From Brachybacterium subflavum (lineage in GTDB: Bacteria; Actinomycetota; Actinomycetes; Actinomycetales; Dermabacteraceae): DNA of 64,000 bases. This document shows positions 1 to 8,293 of the stretch, piece by piece. A model generated the notes under the pieces. The model saw nothing but the letters and a program-made list of their open reading frames with translations. It did not search any database and had not been told where the DNA came from. The stretch lies in the NCBI RefSeq assembly GCF_009299795.1, contig NZ_VIGP01000003.1, positions 434,001 to 498,000 of the forward strand, given 5' to 3'. Numbering within the stretch: the stretch's first letter is position 1; each line of letters begins with the position of its first letter. The translations under genes and the position numbers were made by a program.

Positions 1-677
1 AGGACCGTCAGGCCCAGATCGTGCTTGAGGTCGTGCAGCACGTTCAGGACGTTGACGCGCAGGGTGGCGTCCAGCATGCTCGTCGCCTCGTCGGCCAGCA
101 GCACCGTCGGCTTCATCATCAGCGCGCGGGCGATCATCACGCGCTGGCGCTGGCCGCCGGAGAGCTGGTGCGGGAACTTCCCCATCGCCTCGTCGGGCGT
201 GAGGTCGACGTACCCCAGGCACTGCTCGATGAGGTCGTCGGCCTCGTCCTTGGGGACCTCCGTCAGGTGCAGGCTGCGCCGCAGCAGCGAGCCGACGGTG
301 AAGAACTGGTTGAAGGAGGCGAAGGGGTCCTGGAACACGGCCTGCACCTCGCGCCAGTACCCGCGCAGCTGACGACCGTGCAGTCGCGTGACGTCCTGAT
401 CGCGGAAGGTGATGCTGCCCGAGGTGACGGGCATCAGCCGCAGCAGCATGCGGGCGAGCGTCGACTTGCCCGACCCGGACTCCCCCACCACCGCGAGCAC
501 GCTGCCGGCGGGGAACTGCAGGGAGACGTCGTCGACCGCGACGACCTTCCCGCCCGCCACGCTGAACTCCTTGGTGACGTTCTCGCAGGCGAGCACCGCC
601 TCCCCCGTCACCACGCTGTGGCTGAACATGTCATCGGTCCGGTCGCCGGTCGCCTCGGCCGTCGTGATCTGCTCCAT
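1..677 (-). CDS. Oligopeptide/dipeptide-type ABC transporter ATP-binding protein, DppF/OppF-like (3' part beyond window edge)
   Basis: This is the second ATPase of a family 5 (Opp/Dpp-type) importer and powers uptake at the inner face of the membrane. The 225 visible residues contain Walker A GESGSGKST (about 65-73), a Q-loop glutamine at about 116, signature LSGGQRQR (172-179) and Walker B LLADEA (193-198). The Walker B is followed by ATSMLD where DEPTS is usual, so one proline is replaced by alanine. The ATG at 677 lies 5 nt after the stop of the first ATPase gene, so the two are co-transcribed. The C-terminal part, including the switch histidine, lies outside the window. Family assignment is secure. 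The substrate is unknown, but the linked sugar enzymes and LacI regulator make an oligosaccharide or glycoside more likely than a peptide. Confidence 0.9.
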   Translation of the reverse strand, partial: MEQITTAEATGDRTDDMFSHSVVTGEAVLACENVTKEFSVAGGKVVAVDDVSLQFPAGSVLAVVGESGSGKSTLARMLLRLMPVTSGSITFRDQDVTRLHGRQLRGYWREVQAVFQDPFASFNQFFTVGSLLRRSLHLTEVPKDEADDLIEQCLGYVDLTPDEAMGKFPHQLSGGQRQRVMIARALMMKPTVLLADEATSMLDATLRVNVLNVLHDLKHDLGLTV

Positions 678-682
678 GGCGC

Positions 683-1615
683 TCACTCCTCTCGCTCAGG
701 GGTCGGGGCCGGCACCGCGGACGGCGTCGTCCCGCGCGCCCGGGCCTGGCCGCGCTGCCGGGTCTCCTCGGTCGGGTCGAGCACCGAGGAGAGCAGCTTC
801 TTGGTGTAGGGGTGCTGCGGGTCGTGGACGAGCTGCTCCGTCGGCCCGGTCTCGACGATCCGTCCCGCGTTCATGATCGCGAGCCTGTCCGAGACCTGGG
901 AGAGCACCGGGAGGTCGTGCGTCACGAAGACGACCCCGGACATGATGCCCTCCTCGACCATCGCGAGCAGCATCTCCACGAGCATGCGCTGGCTGGAGAC
1001 GTCGAGTGCGGAGGTCGGCTCGTCGGCGATCAGCAGGCGCGGGTTCAGCAGCGTCGAGATCACGGTGATCACGCGCTGCTTCATGCCGCCGGAGAGCTGA
1101 TGGGCGTAGGAGTCGAGCACCCGCACGGGCAGCTCGAGCATCTTCAGCCTGTCGCGCGCGAGGTCGAGCGCCTGGTCCTTGGTGACCGACCGGTCGTGCG
1201 CGCGCATCACGTCGTGCACGAGCGAGCGGATCCGCACCGTCGGGCTGATGGCGTTCATCGCGCCCTGCGGGAGCATCGAGACGGTGCCGCCGCGGTAGGG
1301 CCGCTGGCGCTTGACGTCGGCCGCGCCGTGGACGGTGGTGAGGTCGATGTCCTGACCGTCGATCTCGAGCCTCCCGCCGAGGACGTACAGCGGTGGGGTC
1401 GCGATCATCGCGAGCGAGTTGCCGAGAGTCGTCTTCCCGCAGCCGGACTCCCCGGCCAGACCCAGGATCTGCCCCTCCCCCAGCTCGAGGGAGACGGCGT
1501 CCACGGCGGTGAAGTCCTTCTCGCCGCCTCCGTAGACGGCGGTGACGTCGACGGCGCGGGCGAGCATCCCCTCGCGGCGGGAGGGGGTCTGGGGAGCCGG
1601 TGCGGCGAGGCTCAT
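683..1615 (-). CDS. Oligopeptide/dipeptide-type ABC transporter ATP-binding protein, DppD/OppD-like
   Basis: First ATPase of the family 5 importer, about 310 aa, near the family's usual length. Walker A GESGCGKTT lies at about 55-63, signature LSGGMKQR at 174-181, and Walker B LLIADEPTSALD ends near 205. The C-terminal HPYTK segment typical of OppD/DppD-type ATPases is present near residue 270. I chose the ATG at 1615 because it forms a 4-nt ATGA overlap with the stop of the upstream permease. Longer in-frame extensions upstream would run deep inside the permease gene. The gene is followed by the second ATPase, so the transporter would use a heterodimer of two different ATPases, as Opp/Dpp systems do. 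Confidence 0.92.
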   Translation of the reverse strand: MSLAAPAPQTPSRREGMLARAVDVTAVYGGGEKDFTAVDAVSLELGEGQILGLAGESGCGKTTLGNSLAMIATPPLYVLGGRLEIDGQDIDLTTVHGAADVKRQRPYRGGTVSMLPQGAMNAISPTVRIRSLVHDVMRAHDRSVTKDQALDLARDRLKMLELPVRVLDSYAHQLSGGMKQRVITVISTLLNPRLLIADEPTSALDVSSQRMLVEMLLAMVEEGIMSGVVFVTHDLPVLSQVSDRLAIMNAGRIVETGPTEQLVHDPQHPYTKKLLSSVLDPTEETRQRGQARARGTTPSAVPAPTPEREE

Positions 1616-2649
1616 GCCACGCCTCCTTCCTGGACGCCGCGGCCGGCGGCCGGGACAGCCGCGCTCGCGGGATCCTGTGCGTCGTCCCCGCCCTGCTCGC
1701 TGCGCGAGGCGGCGAGCGCACGGGCGTCCTCGGCACGGCGGGCGGCGGACTGCTTCATCTGCCGACGCTTGCCGCGTCGCAGGCGCGGGTTGAAGACCTC
1801 GTCGAGGCTCGCCTGCAGCAGGAGGAAGCCGAAGGACACGAGCGTGAGGATGATGGTCGGCGGCAGGAACGCCCACCAGGCGCCGCTCGCGACGGCCTGG
1901 AAGGCCAGCGCCCAGTGCAGCTGAGTGCCCAGGGAGTTCGCACCGGAAGGTCCGAGCCCCAGCATCGACAGCGCGGCCTCGGCGAGGATCGCGCCGGAGA
2001 CCTGCAGCACGAAGGCCATCACCGTGTACGACAGGATGTAGGGCAGCACGTCCCGCAGCAGGATCGAGGGCAGTCGCGAGCCGGAGAGCCGGGCGACGTC
2101 GATGTGCTCACGGGTCGCGACGCTGCTGGCCTGCGCGCGCACAGCGCGCGCCGTCCAGGGCCACGAGGTGATGCCGATGACGATCGCGAGCGACCAGATG
2201 GTGCTCTGGGGCAGCGAGATCGAGATCAGGATCAGCACGATGATCGAAGGGATCGCGAGCACCACGTTGGTGACGCCCATCAGCAGCTCCTCGAGCCAGC
2301 CGCCCACGAAGCCGGAGACCAGCCCGACGGCCACGCCGATCGTGGTGGCGACCACGCCGGCCACGAGCCCGATGATCAGCGAGGTGCGGGTGCCCGCCAT
2401 GAGCACGGAGACCACGTCGTGCCCGAAGTTGTCGGTGCCGAAGAGCAGCCCGTTGCCGGGCGGGTCGTAGAGGGACCCGACCTTCTCGCCCGGGCCCGTC
2501 GGGTAGACCCAGCCGGCCATGCCCAGGACCACCACGAAGGCGACCAGGACCAGGGCGATCCAGAACCGGGTGGAGAGGTTGATGCTGCGGAACGGGTTGG
2601 ACCGCGGTGCGGCCTTCTCGTCGGTGAGGGGAGCGTTCGGAGCGGACAT
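1612..2649 (-). CDS. ABC transporter permease, DppC/OppC-like
   Basis: Inner-membrane permease of the family 5 importer, 345 aa. An N-terminal membrane segment at about residues 30-48 is followed by a periplasmic loop and the FGTDNFGHDV motif typical of the DppC branch. The remaining segments contain the BPD_transp_1 core and an EAA-type cytoplasmic loop (residues near AEAALSMLGLG). After the last membrane segment there is an unusually long, charged and alanine-rich tail of about 55 residues (from about residue 290), which is not needed in typical DppC proteins. The gene starts 2 nt after the stop of the other permease and overlaps the next ATPase by 4 nt. Confidence 0.9.
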   Translation of the reverse strand: MSAPNAPLTDEKAAPRSNPFRSINLSTRFWIALVLVAFVVVLGMAGWVYPTGPGEKVGSLYDPPGNGLLFGTDNFGHDVVSVLMAGTRTSLIIGLVAGVVATTIGVAVGLVSGFVGGWLEELLMGVTNVVLAIPSIIVLILISISLPQSTIWSLAIVIGITSWPWTARAVRAQASSVATREHIDVARLSGSRLPSILLRDVLPYILSYTVMAFVLQVSGAILAEAALSMLGLGPSGANSLGTQLHWALAFQAVASGAWWAFLPPTIILTLVSFGFLLLQASLDEVFNPRLRRGKRRQMKQSAARRAEDARALAASRSEQGGDDAQDPASAAVPAAGRGVQEGGVA

Positions 2650-2650
2650 G

Positions 2651-3661
2651 TCACTTCTCCCCTGTGGCCGCCGCGCGGATGCGCGGGTCGACGATGCCGT
2701 AGACGATCTCGACGCAGAAGTTCGCCACCAGCACGGCGACCGTGATGATCAGGGTGATCGCCTGGATCACCGGGTAGTCGTTGTTGGAGATCGCCGTGAA
2801 CAGCAGCGTCCCCACGCCCGGATAGTTGAAGACCAGCTCGGTGATCAGGGCGCCGCCCACGAGCGTGCCGATCGACAGGGCGAGACCCGTGATCTGCGGG
2901 AGCATCGCGTTGCGGAAGATGTACTGGGTGATCTTGTTGTCGCCGATGCCCATCGCACGGGCGTAGTTCACGTAGTCCCCGCCCAGCTCGTAGATCGCCA
3001 TCGAGCGCATGCCCACCGCCTGCCCGCCGATGAAGACGACGACGAGCGAGAGGAACGGGAGCCAGTAGTAGCTGAGGGCGTCCATGAGGAAGGACGGACT
3101 GAGCGAGGGCGTCTCGCCGAGCGAGTACGCGCCGCCCACGGGAAACACGCCCGCGACCACGGCGAGGCCGTAGAGCAGCAGGATCGACAGGCAGTAGTAG
3201 GGCATGGCCGAGAGGAACAGCGAGGAGGTGAACACGCTGCGGTCCCAGTTGCCGCCGCGGAAGGCCGCGACGGCGCCGACCAGGTTGCCCAGCAGCCAGC
3301 CGATGATGATCGCGGGCAGCTGCACGGCGATCGACCAGGGCAGGGCGTCGCCGATCAGCGTGTTCACCGAGGTCGGGTACGAGCCGAAGGACGTGCCCAG
3401 GTCCCCCGTGAACACCTTGCCGAGGTAGGTGAGGAACTGCTGCCACAGGGGCTGGTCCAGACCGAACTCGGCGACGAAGCTGTCGTAGATCTGCTTCTGC
3501 TGATCACCCGTGATGGAGCCGCCGCGGGTGAGGTTGGAGACGATGACGTCGACGGGGTTGCCCGGGACGAGCCGGGGCAGCAGGAAGTTCAGGGACACTG
3601 CTGCCACCAGCGCGACCAGGTACCACATCGTCTTGCGCGCGATGTAGCGTCCGAGCTTCAC
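2651..3661 (-). CDS. ABC transporter permease, DppB/OppB-like
   Basis: The other permease of the family 5 importer, 336 aa. It has the DppB-type N-terminal membrane anchor (residues 9-28), then a periplasmic domain containing the FGLDQPLWQQFLTYL region, and about five further membrane helices. The conserved cytoplasmic coupling loop is in the RNAMLPQITGLALSIG stretch. The gene starts 9 nt after the stop of the binding-protein gene. Order binding protein, permease B, permease C, ATPase D, ATPase F is the classical dpp/opp arrangement. Confidence 0.9.
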   Translation of the reverse strand: MKLGRYIARKTMWYLVALVAAVSLNFLLPRLVPGNPVDVIVSNLTRGGSITGDQQKQIYDSFVAEFGLDQPLWQQFLTYLGKVFTGDLGTSFGSYPTSVNTLIGDALPWSIAVQLPAIIIGWLLGNLVGAVAAFRGGNWDRSVFTSSLFLSAMPYYCLSILLLYGLAVVAGVFPVGGAYSLGETPSLSPSFLMDALSYYWLPFLSLVVVFIGGQAVGMRSMAIYELGGDYVNYARAMGIGDNKITQYIFRNAMLPQITGLALSIGTLVGGALITELVFNYPGVGTLLFTAISNNDYPVIQAITLIITVAVLVANFCVEIVYGIVDPRIRAAATGEK

Positions 3662-3670
3662 GGCGGTGCC

Positions 3671-5491
3671 TCAGCCGCCGATCTTCTGGATCTTGAAGAT
3701 CCACTGGTTGCCGGCGCCGCGGAACATCGGCGGGGCGTAGTCGTTCTTCTCGGTGGGCCAGTTCGACCAGTTGCTCGCGTTGAACTCGAAGAACTCGTCG
3801 GGCCGGTACATGAGCGGGAACGCCGGGACCTCCTTGCGGAAGAGGTCGTCGAGGGCCGTCAGAGCCTTCTTCTTGGAGTCGTCGTCCGCGGCTGCGGCGG
3901 CGGCCTCGAGCAGGTCGTTGACCTCGTCGTTCTCCCAGCGACCATAGTTGCGGTAGGCGGTCTTCCCGAGCGCGACCATCTCGACGTTGCTCATCACGTC
4001 GCTGAACCGCTGCCAGGGCGTGGCCGGATTCGAGCCCGCCACGGACCAGCAGGCGAGATCGAAGTCGCCGTTCTGGATGGAGGTCGTCACCTGCGCCTGC
4101 TGCGGGAAGTTCGTGGCCGCGGAGATGCCGACGGCCGTGAAGCTCTTGGCCACGATCTCGAGCGCCGCGTTCCAGTCGGTCCATCCCTGCGGGGTGATGA
4201 GCTTCCAGGGACCCAGCTTCACGCCGTCCTTGGCGAAGATGCCGTCCGAGCCCTTCGCGTAGCCGGCATCGGTGAGGATCTGCTCGGCCTTCTTCGGGTC
4301 GTAGCTCCAGCCGTCGGCCTTCGCCTTGTCCTTGTCCAGCCACTGGTCCTCGGCGCCGCCGGGGACGATGAGCGAGGCCAGCACGTCCGCCGAGTAGCCC
4401 GACATGGCGGTCTCGGCGATGGAGGCGTAGTCCACGGCATGGGCCATGGCGCGGCGCACCTCGGGATCCTTGAGGCCGTCCTTGGTGGTGTTGATGACGA
4501 ACATCGGCATCGACCCGGGCACGAAGTAGGGCTCCTCCTGGAGGTAGGTGCCCACGGGCTTGCCGGAGTCCCACATCTTCGAGATCTGCGGGATGAACTG
4601 CTGCATCACATCGAGCTCGCCGTTCTGGAACTTCAGGTTGCCGTCCTCGTTGGACTTGAAGATCGGGTGGATGACCTTCGTCGGCGCGGGCAGGCCGCCG
4701 TAGAAGTCCTTGCCCCAGTACTTCTCGTTGCGCGCGAGGATGATCTGGGTCTGGTCGGCCTTCTCGAGGGTGTACGGACCCGTGCCCATGCACTCCTTGG
4801 TCTCCCAGGAGGCGAGCTTGTTGCCGGTCTCCTTCGCGGCCTTCTCGAAGACGGCCTTGGGCACGACGAACTGCTGGGCGAGGGTCGCCAGCACCATTCC
4901 CACGTTCTTGCGGTCCTTGTTGATCGCGATGCTGATCGTGCTGCCGTCGGCGGTCACCTCGTCGACCTCGACCCAGAAGGAGGCGACGCCCAGGCTCTCG
5001 TCGATCTTGCCGAGCTCGAAGGTGTACAGGACATCGTCCGCCGTGAACTCGGTGCCATCGTGCCAGGTGATGCCGTCCTGGAGGGTGAGTGTGATCGAGG
5101 ACGTGCCATCGACCTCGTACTTCGCGGCGAGACCCGGCAGCAGGTCGCCGGACACGATGTCGTAGCGCAGCAGGGTCTCGTAGACGTACTGGGCCACGTT
5201 GTTCGAGGCGGGCCATGCGGGAGCCGCGGCGAAGGTGTTGAAGTTCGTGGGCGGGCTCCACTGGAAGCCGGCGATGAACAGCTGGTCCGCGGCGTCGCCG
5301 CTGCGGCCCTTGCCGGCCATGCCGTTGTTGCCGACCCCCACGAGCTCGTCGGAGCCGCCGCCGGAGCCGCCGCTGCTCTTGCCGCCGCACGCGGCCAGGG
5401 CGAGGGCGCCGCCCGCGGCCCCGGAGGCGGCGAGGAAGCCGCGACGGGTCGAGCCGGAAAGGGTGCGCTGGGATGAATCGAGGTGGGACAT
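3671..5491 (-). CDS. Family 5 extracellular solute-binding lipoprotein
   Basis: Substrate-capturing component of the importer, 606 aa, a usual length for the SBP_bac_5 family. The N-terminus has a twin-arginine-like motif STRRGFL (about 14-20), an alanine-rich hydrophobic stretch and lipobox LAAC with cysteine 35, so it is predicted to be exported, possibly by Tat, and lipid-anchored. A Gly/Ser-rich tether follows the cysteine. Features of family 5 proteins include the ITWHDGTEFTADDVLYTFE segment. It is the first gene of the operon. A palindromic LacI-type operator lies about 130 bp upstream. Family 5 proteins bind peptides, but several bind oligosaccharides. Here the neighbouring sugar isomerases and oxidoreductases favour a carbohydrate ligand, which is an inference. 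Confidence 0.9.
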   Translation of the reverse strand: MSHLDSSQRTLSGSTRRGFLAASGAAGGALALAACGGKSSGGSGGGSDELVGVGNNGMAGKGRSGDAADQLFIAGFQWSPPTNFNTFAAAPAWPASNNVAQYVYETLLRYDIVSGDLLPGLAAKYEVDGTSSITLTLQDGITWHDGTEFTADDVLYTFELGKIDESLGVASFWVEVDEVTADGSTISIAINKDRKNVGMVLATLAQQFVVPKAVFEKAAKETGNKLASWETKECMGTGPYTLEKADQTQIILARNEKYWGKDFYGGLPAPTKVIHPIFKSNEDGNLKFQNGELDVMQQFIPQISKMWDSGKPVGTYLQEEPYFVPGSMPMFVINTTKDGLKDPEVRRAMAHAVDYASIAETAMSGYSADVLASLIVPGGAEDQWLDKDKAKADGWSYDPKKAEQILTDAGYAKGSDGIFAKDGVKLGPWKLITPQGWTDWNAALEIVAKSFTAVGISAATNFPQQAQVTTSIQNGDFDLACWSVAGSNPATPWQRFSDVMSNVEMVALGKTAYRNYGRWENDEVNDLLEAAAAAADDDSKKKALTALDDLFRKEVPAFPLMYRPDEFFEFNASNWSNWPTEKNDYAPPMFRGAGNQWIFKIQKIGG

Positions 5492-5562
5492 GGTGACCGT
5501 GGCCTCTCAAGGATCGGCCCCGCCGTTGGAGCCGCGGATCCGCCTTGATCCGATGGCTCCAG

Positions 5563-5634
5563 AATCTAGGCCGTGCCGTCGGTCACCGCACCGAATCCGG
5601 GGTCACGAACTAATAACGATCGCAACCGGTTTCC
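5563..5634 (-). promoter_or_regulatory. Putative LacI-type operator (5622-5634) and -10 box (5563-5568) of the importer operon
   Basis: On the minus strand bases 5634-5622 read GGAAACCGGTTGC, centred on the palindrome AACCGGTT that LacI/GalR-family proteins commonly bind. The same 13 bases occur at 9313-9325 in front of the isomerase operon. A possible minus-strand -10 box TAGATT lies at 5568-5563, about 70 nt before the binding-protein ATG. I do not see a convincing -35 box. The operator identity is inferred from sequence type and position. Confidence 0.6.
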
Positions 5635-5696
5635 GTGACCTGCGCGACTCTGCGCGTTCGGCCGCTTGCGAGCGCACGGGCGCTCAGTCGATCGGC

Positions 5697-6707
5697 TCAG
5701 CTGCTTCCTCGCTCGACGACCGCTCCCGGATCCGCGACGACGACGCCCGCCGGGCCCTGCTCGGCGAGCTCCACGAGCAGGCGCGCCAGCTGCCTGCCGT
5801 TCTCGCCCACGTCCCTCCCGAGAGCCGTGAGCGGCGGATCGGTGACCGTGCACAGGATCGAGTCCTCGAGCGCGGTGACCGCGAGATCGCGCGGCACGGC
5901 GAGTTCGGCCCCGCGGAGCTGGGCGAGCAGCTGCGCGGCCAGCAGCTCGTTGTCCACGATCACGGCGCGACACCCCTCGTCCTCGTGCAGGGCGAGGATC
6001 TCGCGCCCCCAGCGCGCGACGGATGCGCGCCGATAGTCCGAGGTGAGCACGCTCGCCCCTATCCCCCGGGCCGTGCAGATCTCCTCGAAGGCGCGACGGC
6101 GCCGGGCCACGTGCAGGAACTCCGGCGGGCCCGCGATGTAGGCGATGTGCTCATGGCCTCCCCCGGCACGGGAGGCGAGGTGCTCGAGCATCGTGCGCAT
6201 CCGCTCCTCCTCGTCCACGAGCAGCATGGCGATGCCCGCGCCCAGGTCCTCGCAGGCCATCGCGGCGGTCGGCACTCCCGCGGCCGCGACGACCGGGATC
6301 CGGGGGTCGTCCACGCGCGCGTCCATGAGCACGATCCCGTCCACACGCCGCTCGGCCGCCCAGCGCTCGAGCAGCGCAGCCTCGGCGACCACGTCGGGCA
6401 CGATCTGCATGAGGAGCGCCCGGTCGGTGTGGGAGAGCTCCTCCTCCATCCCGGCGACGAAGGCCATGAAGAAGTTCTCCGCGCCCACGGTCTCACTCGA
6501 GCGCGCGATCGCGAGGCCGAACACTCCGGTCGCCGAGCGCGAGAGCGCCCGCGCGGCGTACGACGGCTTCCACCCCAGATCCTCCGCGGCGGCGACCACG
6601 CGCTCCCGGGTGGCCGCGGATACCCCCGACCGGCCGTTGAGCGCCTTGGAGGCCGTCCCCTTGGAGACTCCCGCCTCCCGCGCCACATCGCTCAGCGTCG
6701 AGCTCAT
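5697..6707 (-). CDS. LacI/GalR-family transcriptional regulator
   Basis: DNA-binding repressor of about 336 aa. The N-terminal helix-turn-helix (residues 3-25, TLSDVAREAGVSKGTASKAL) is followed by the hinge and a periplasmic-binding-like ligand domain. I chose the ATG at 6707 over one 16 codons upstream because a good ribosome site (GGAGGAG, near 6715-6721) stands about 9 nt before it and because LacI proteins start close to the HTH. It lies directly upstream of the importer operon in the same direction, with about 205 bp between that contain a palindromic operator. The same element precedes the isomerase/dehydrogenase operon. I infer it is the local repressor of both, induced by the imported sugar or a breakdown product. 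Sequence in the ligand domain does not reveal the effector. Confidence 0.93.
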   Translation of the reverse strand: MSSTLSDVAREAGVSKGTASKALNGRSGVSAATRERVVAAAEDLGWKPSYAARALSRSATGVFGLAIARSSETVGAENFFMAFVAGMEEELSHTDRALLMQIVPDVVAEAALLERWAAERRVDGIVLMDARVDDPRIPVVAAAGVPTAAMACEDLGAGIAMLLVDEEERMRTMLEHLASRAGGGHEHIAYIAGPPEFLHVARRRRAFEEICTARGIGASVLTSDYRRASVARWGREILALHEDEGCRAVIVDNELLAAQLLAQLRGAELAVPRDLAVTALEDSILCTVTDPPLTALGRDVGENGRQLARLLVELAEQGPAGVVVADPGAVVERGSS

Positions 6708-6840
6708 CGAGATCGCCTCCTCCCCGTCCCCTCGTCCGCGGCGCCGAGGGGGCACCGCTCGGGGGTTACCGTATGCGCTCGCGCGCCGGGAAGGGGTGCG
6801 GATCCCTCAGGAGACCGGGGCCCCGGCCATCGGGGCACCG

Positions 6841-6871
6841 CCGACGGGGGCACCGCCGGTGCCCCCGTCGG
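6841..6871. repeat. Perfect 15-bp inverted repeat with 1-nt centre, between LacI and MFS genes
   Basis: Left arm CCGACGGGGGCACCG (6841-6855), centre C at 6856, right arm CGGTGCCCCCGTCGG (6857-6871). The arms match without a mismatch. It sits in the divergent region between the LacI gene (start 6707) and the MFS gene (start 6914). It could form a cruciform or hairpin, or act as a regulator site. It has no run of T on either side, so a normal terminator is unlikely. Confidence 0.7.
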
Positions 6872-6900
6872 ACGGGACTCGCTCCGCGCGGGGCACTCCG

Positions 6901-6906
6901 TATCGT
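6901..6906 (+). promoter_or_regulatory. Putative -10 box of the MFS gene (leaderless)
   Basis: TATCGT lies 7 nt before the GTG at 6914. The same spacing is seen before other genes in the window. No clear -35 box is visible. Confidence 0.45.
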
Positions 6907-6913
6907 TCGGAGA

Positions 6914-8173
6914 GTGCCCCGCCTTCTGATCCCCGCCTCCGCCCTCGTCGGCGGACTGCAGCTCGCCCTGCTGAACCCCGTGATCGCGCTCCTGCTCGCC
7001 GCGCTGTTCGACGCGGACCCCGGGCAGGTGGGCCTCGTGCTCGCGATCATGAACGCGAGCGGCTTCCTCGCCGCGCTCGTGATCCCCGCCTGGGCGGATC
7101 GTCGGCGCGACTACGCGGGCCCGATGATCCTGTGCGCGGCGCTCACGCTCGCCACCGTGCTCAGCCTCGCCGCGACCACGAGCCTCACCGTGGCGGGCAT
7201 CGTGCTCGTGGTGCTCGCCGGACCCGCCGGCGTGTGGTCGGGGATGCTCTTCGCGCTGCAGCGCTCCGAGGGCTCGAGCGCCGAGCAGGTGGTGCGCACC
7301 CGTGCCGTGTTCTCGGTGGCATGGGTCGCCGGTCCGCCGCTCGCGACGGGTGTGATGACGGGCTTCGGCGATCGGGCGGTGCTGCTGCTGATCGCCGCCG
7401 TCGCGCTGGGATCGCTCGCCCTCAGCGTCGCGATCCGACGGAGCGTGATGCGCGGGTCCGCACGCAGGGACCCGACGGCGAGCGACGACACGCAGTCCGA
7501 TGACGCGCGGACCGGCAGGCCGGGCGGTGACGCCGCGGCCGACGCCGGGATCGACGCCGGTGCCGGGGCCGGGGCCGGGGCCGGGCACGGCGCGGCGAGC
7601 ACCTCCACCGGGCGCCTCGAGATCGTGGTCGTGGTCCTCGCGATCACCGCCCTGCAGGCGGGGAACGCCGGATCCGTCACCGCGATGCCCCTGCTCGTGA
7701 CGGAGCACCTGCGCCTGCCGACGGTCTGGGCCGGCGTCGCGCTCGGCGTCTGCGCGGCCCTCGAGGCCCCGGCCCTCCTGCTGCTCGGTCGCCTCACGCG
7801 CACCGTCCGGGCGACCACCCTCCTGGCATCCGGCGCCCTGCTCGCCTCCCTCTACTACGCTCTCGTGCCTCTGCTCGCGTCGCCCGTGGCCCTCGTGGCG
7901 CTGCAGATCCCCAATGCGCTGGGGATCGCGGCGCTCACCGGCGTCGGACTCGCGTGGATGCAGGAAGCGATCGACCGGCCCGGCCTCGCCTCGGGCGTCT
8001 ACCTCAACTCGCGTCGCGCGGGCGCGATCCTCACCGGTCCCCTGCTCGCCCTGGCCGCGCTCGGCGCGAGCGGGTACGGCCTGACGTTCTGGGCCTTCGC
8101 ACTGCTCGCGGCGCTCGCCGCGCTCGCGATCAGGCTCGTGGGCGGCCGCGAGGAGGCGCCGTCGGCCCGATGA
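6914..8173 (+). CDS. MFS transporter, sugar-efflux (SetA/SetB-like) type
   Basis: Integral membrane carrier of about 419 aa with roughly twelve hydrophobic segments. The N-terminal half resembles drug/sugar exporters (RLLIPASALVGGLQLALL at the start, DRRRDYAGP in the loop after helix 2). Between the halves is a long hydrophilic loop (about residues 180-235) rich in Gly, Ala and Asp, encoded partly by short GCCGGG repeats near 7557-7595. I chose the GTG at 6914 because the upstream extension is arginine-rich and unlike a membrane protein, and a -10 box ends 7 nt before the GTG. It is transcribed divergently from the LacI gene, so it may belong to the same sugar response, perhaps exporting surplus or toxic sugars. 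Substrate assignment is tentative. Confidence 0.8.
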   Translation: MPRLLIPASALVGGLQLALLNPVIALLLAALFDADPGQVGLVLAIMNASGFLAALVIPAWADRRRDYAGPMILCAALTLATVLSLAATTSLTVAGIVLVVLAGPAGVWSGMLFALQRSEGSSAEQVVRTRAVFSVAWVAGPPLATGVMTGFGDRAVLLLIAAVALGSLALSVAIRRSVMRGSARRDPTASDDTQSDDARTGRPGGDAAADAGIDAGAGAGAGAGHGAASTSTGRLEIVVVVLAITALQAGNAGSVTAMPLLVTEHLRLPTVWAGVALGVCAALEAPALLLLGRLTRTVRATTLLASGALLASLYYALVPLLASPVALVALQIPNALGIAALTGVGLAWMQEAIDRPGLASGVYLNSRRAGAILTGPLLALAALGASGYGLTFWAFALLAALAALAIRLVGGREEAPSAR

Positions 8174-8293
8174 CTCCCGTCTCACACCCTGCGCGCCCCG
8201 GGACCGGAATACCGGGTCCGCCCGTGACGTTGACCCGGACATCCGCATCGACCGCGTCGGCATCGACCGAGCGGCAGGACCAGGAGGCGCACC

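Noticed and set aside
2519-5476. A 985-codon plus-strand open frame opposite the permease and binding-protein genes
   Set aside because: The real importer genes are on the minus strand with correct order and overlaps; the frame is a compositional shadow.
7557-7595. GCCGGG tandem repeats
   Set aside because: They lie inside the MFS gene and encode a flexible Gly/Ala loop in frame, so they are coding low complexity, not an intergenic repeat element.
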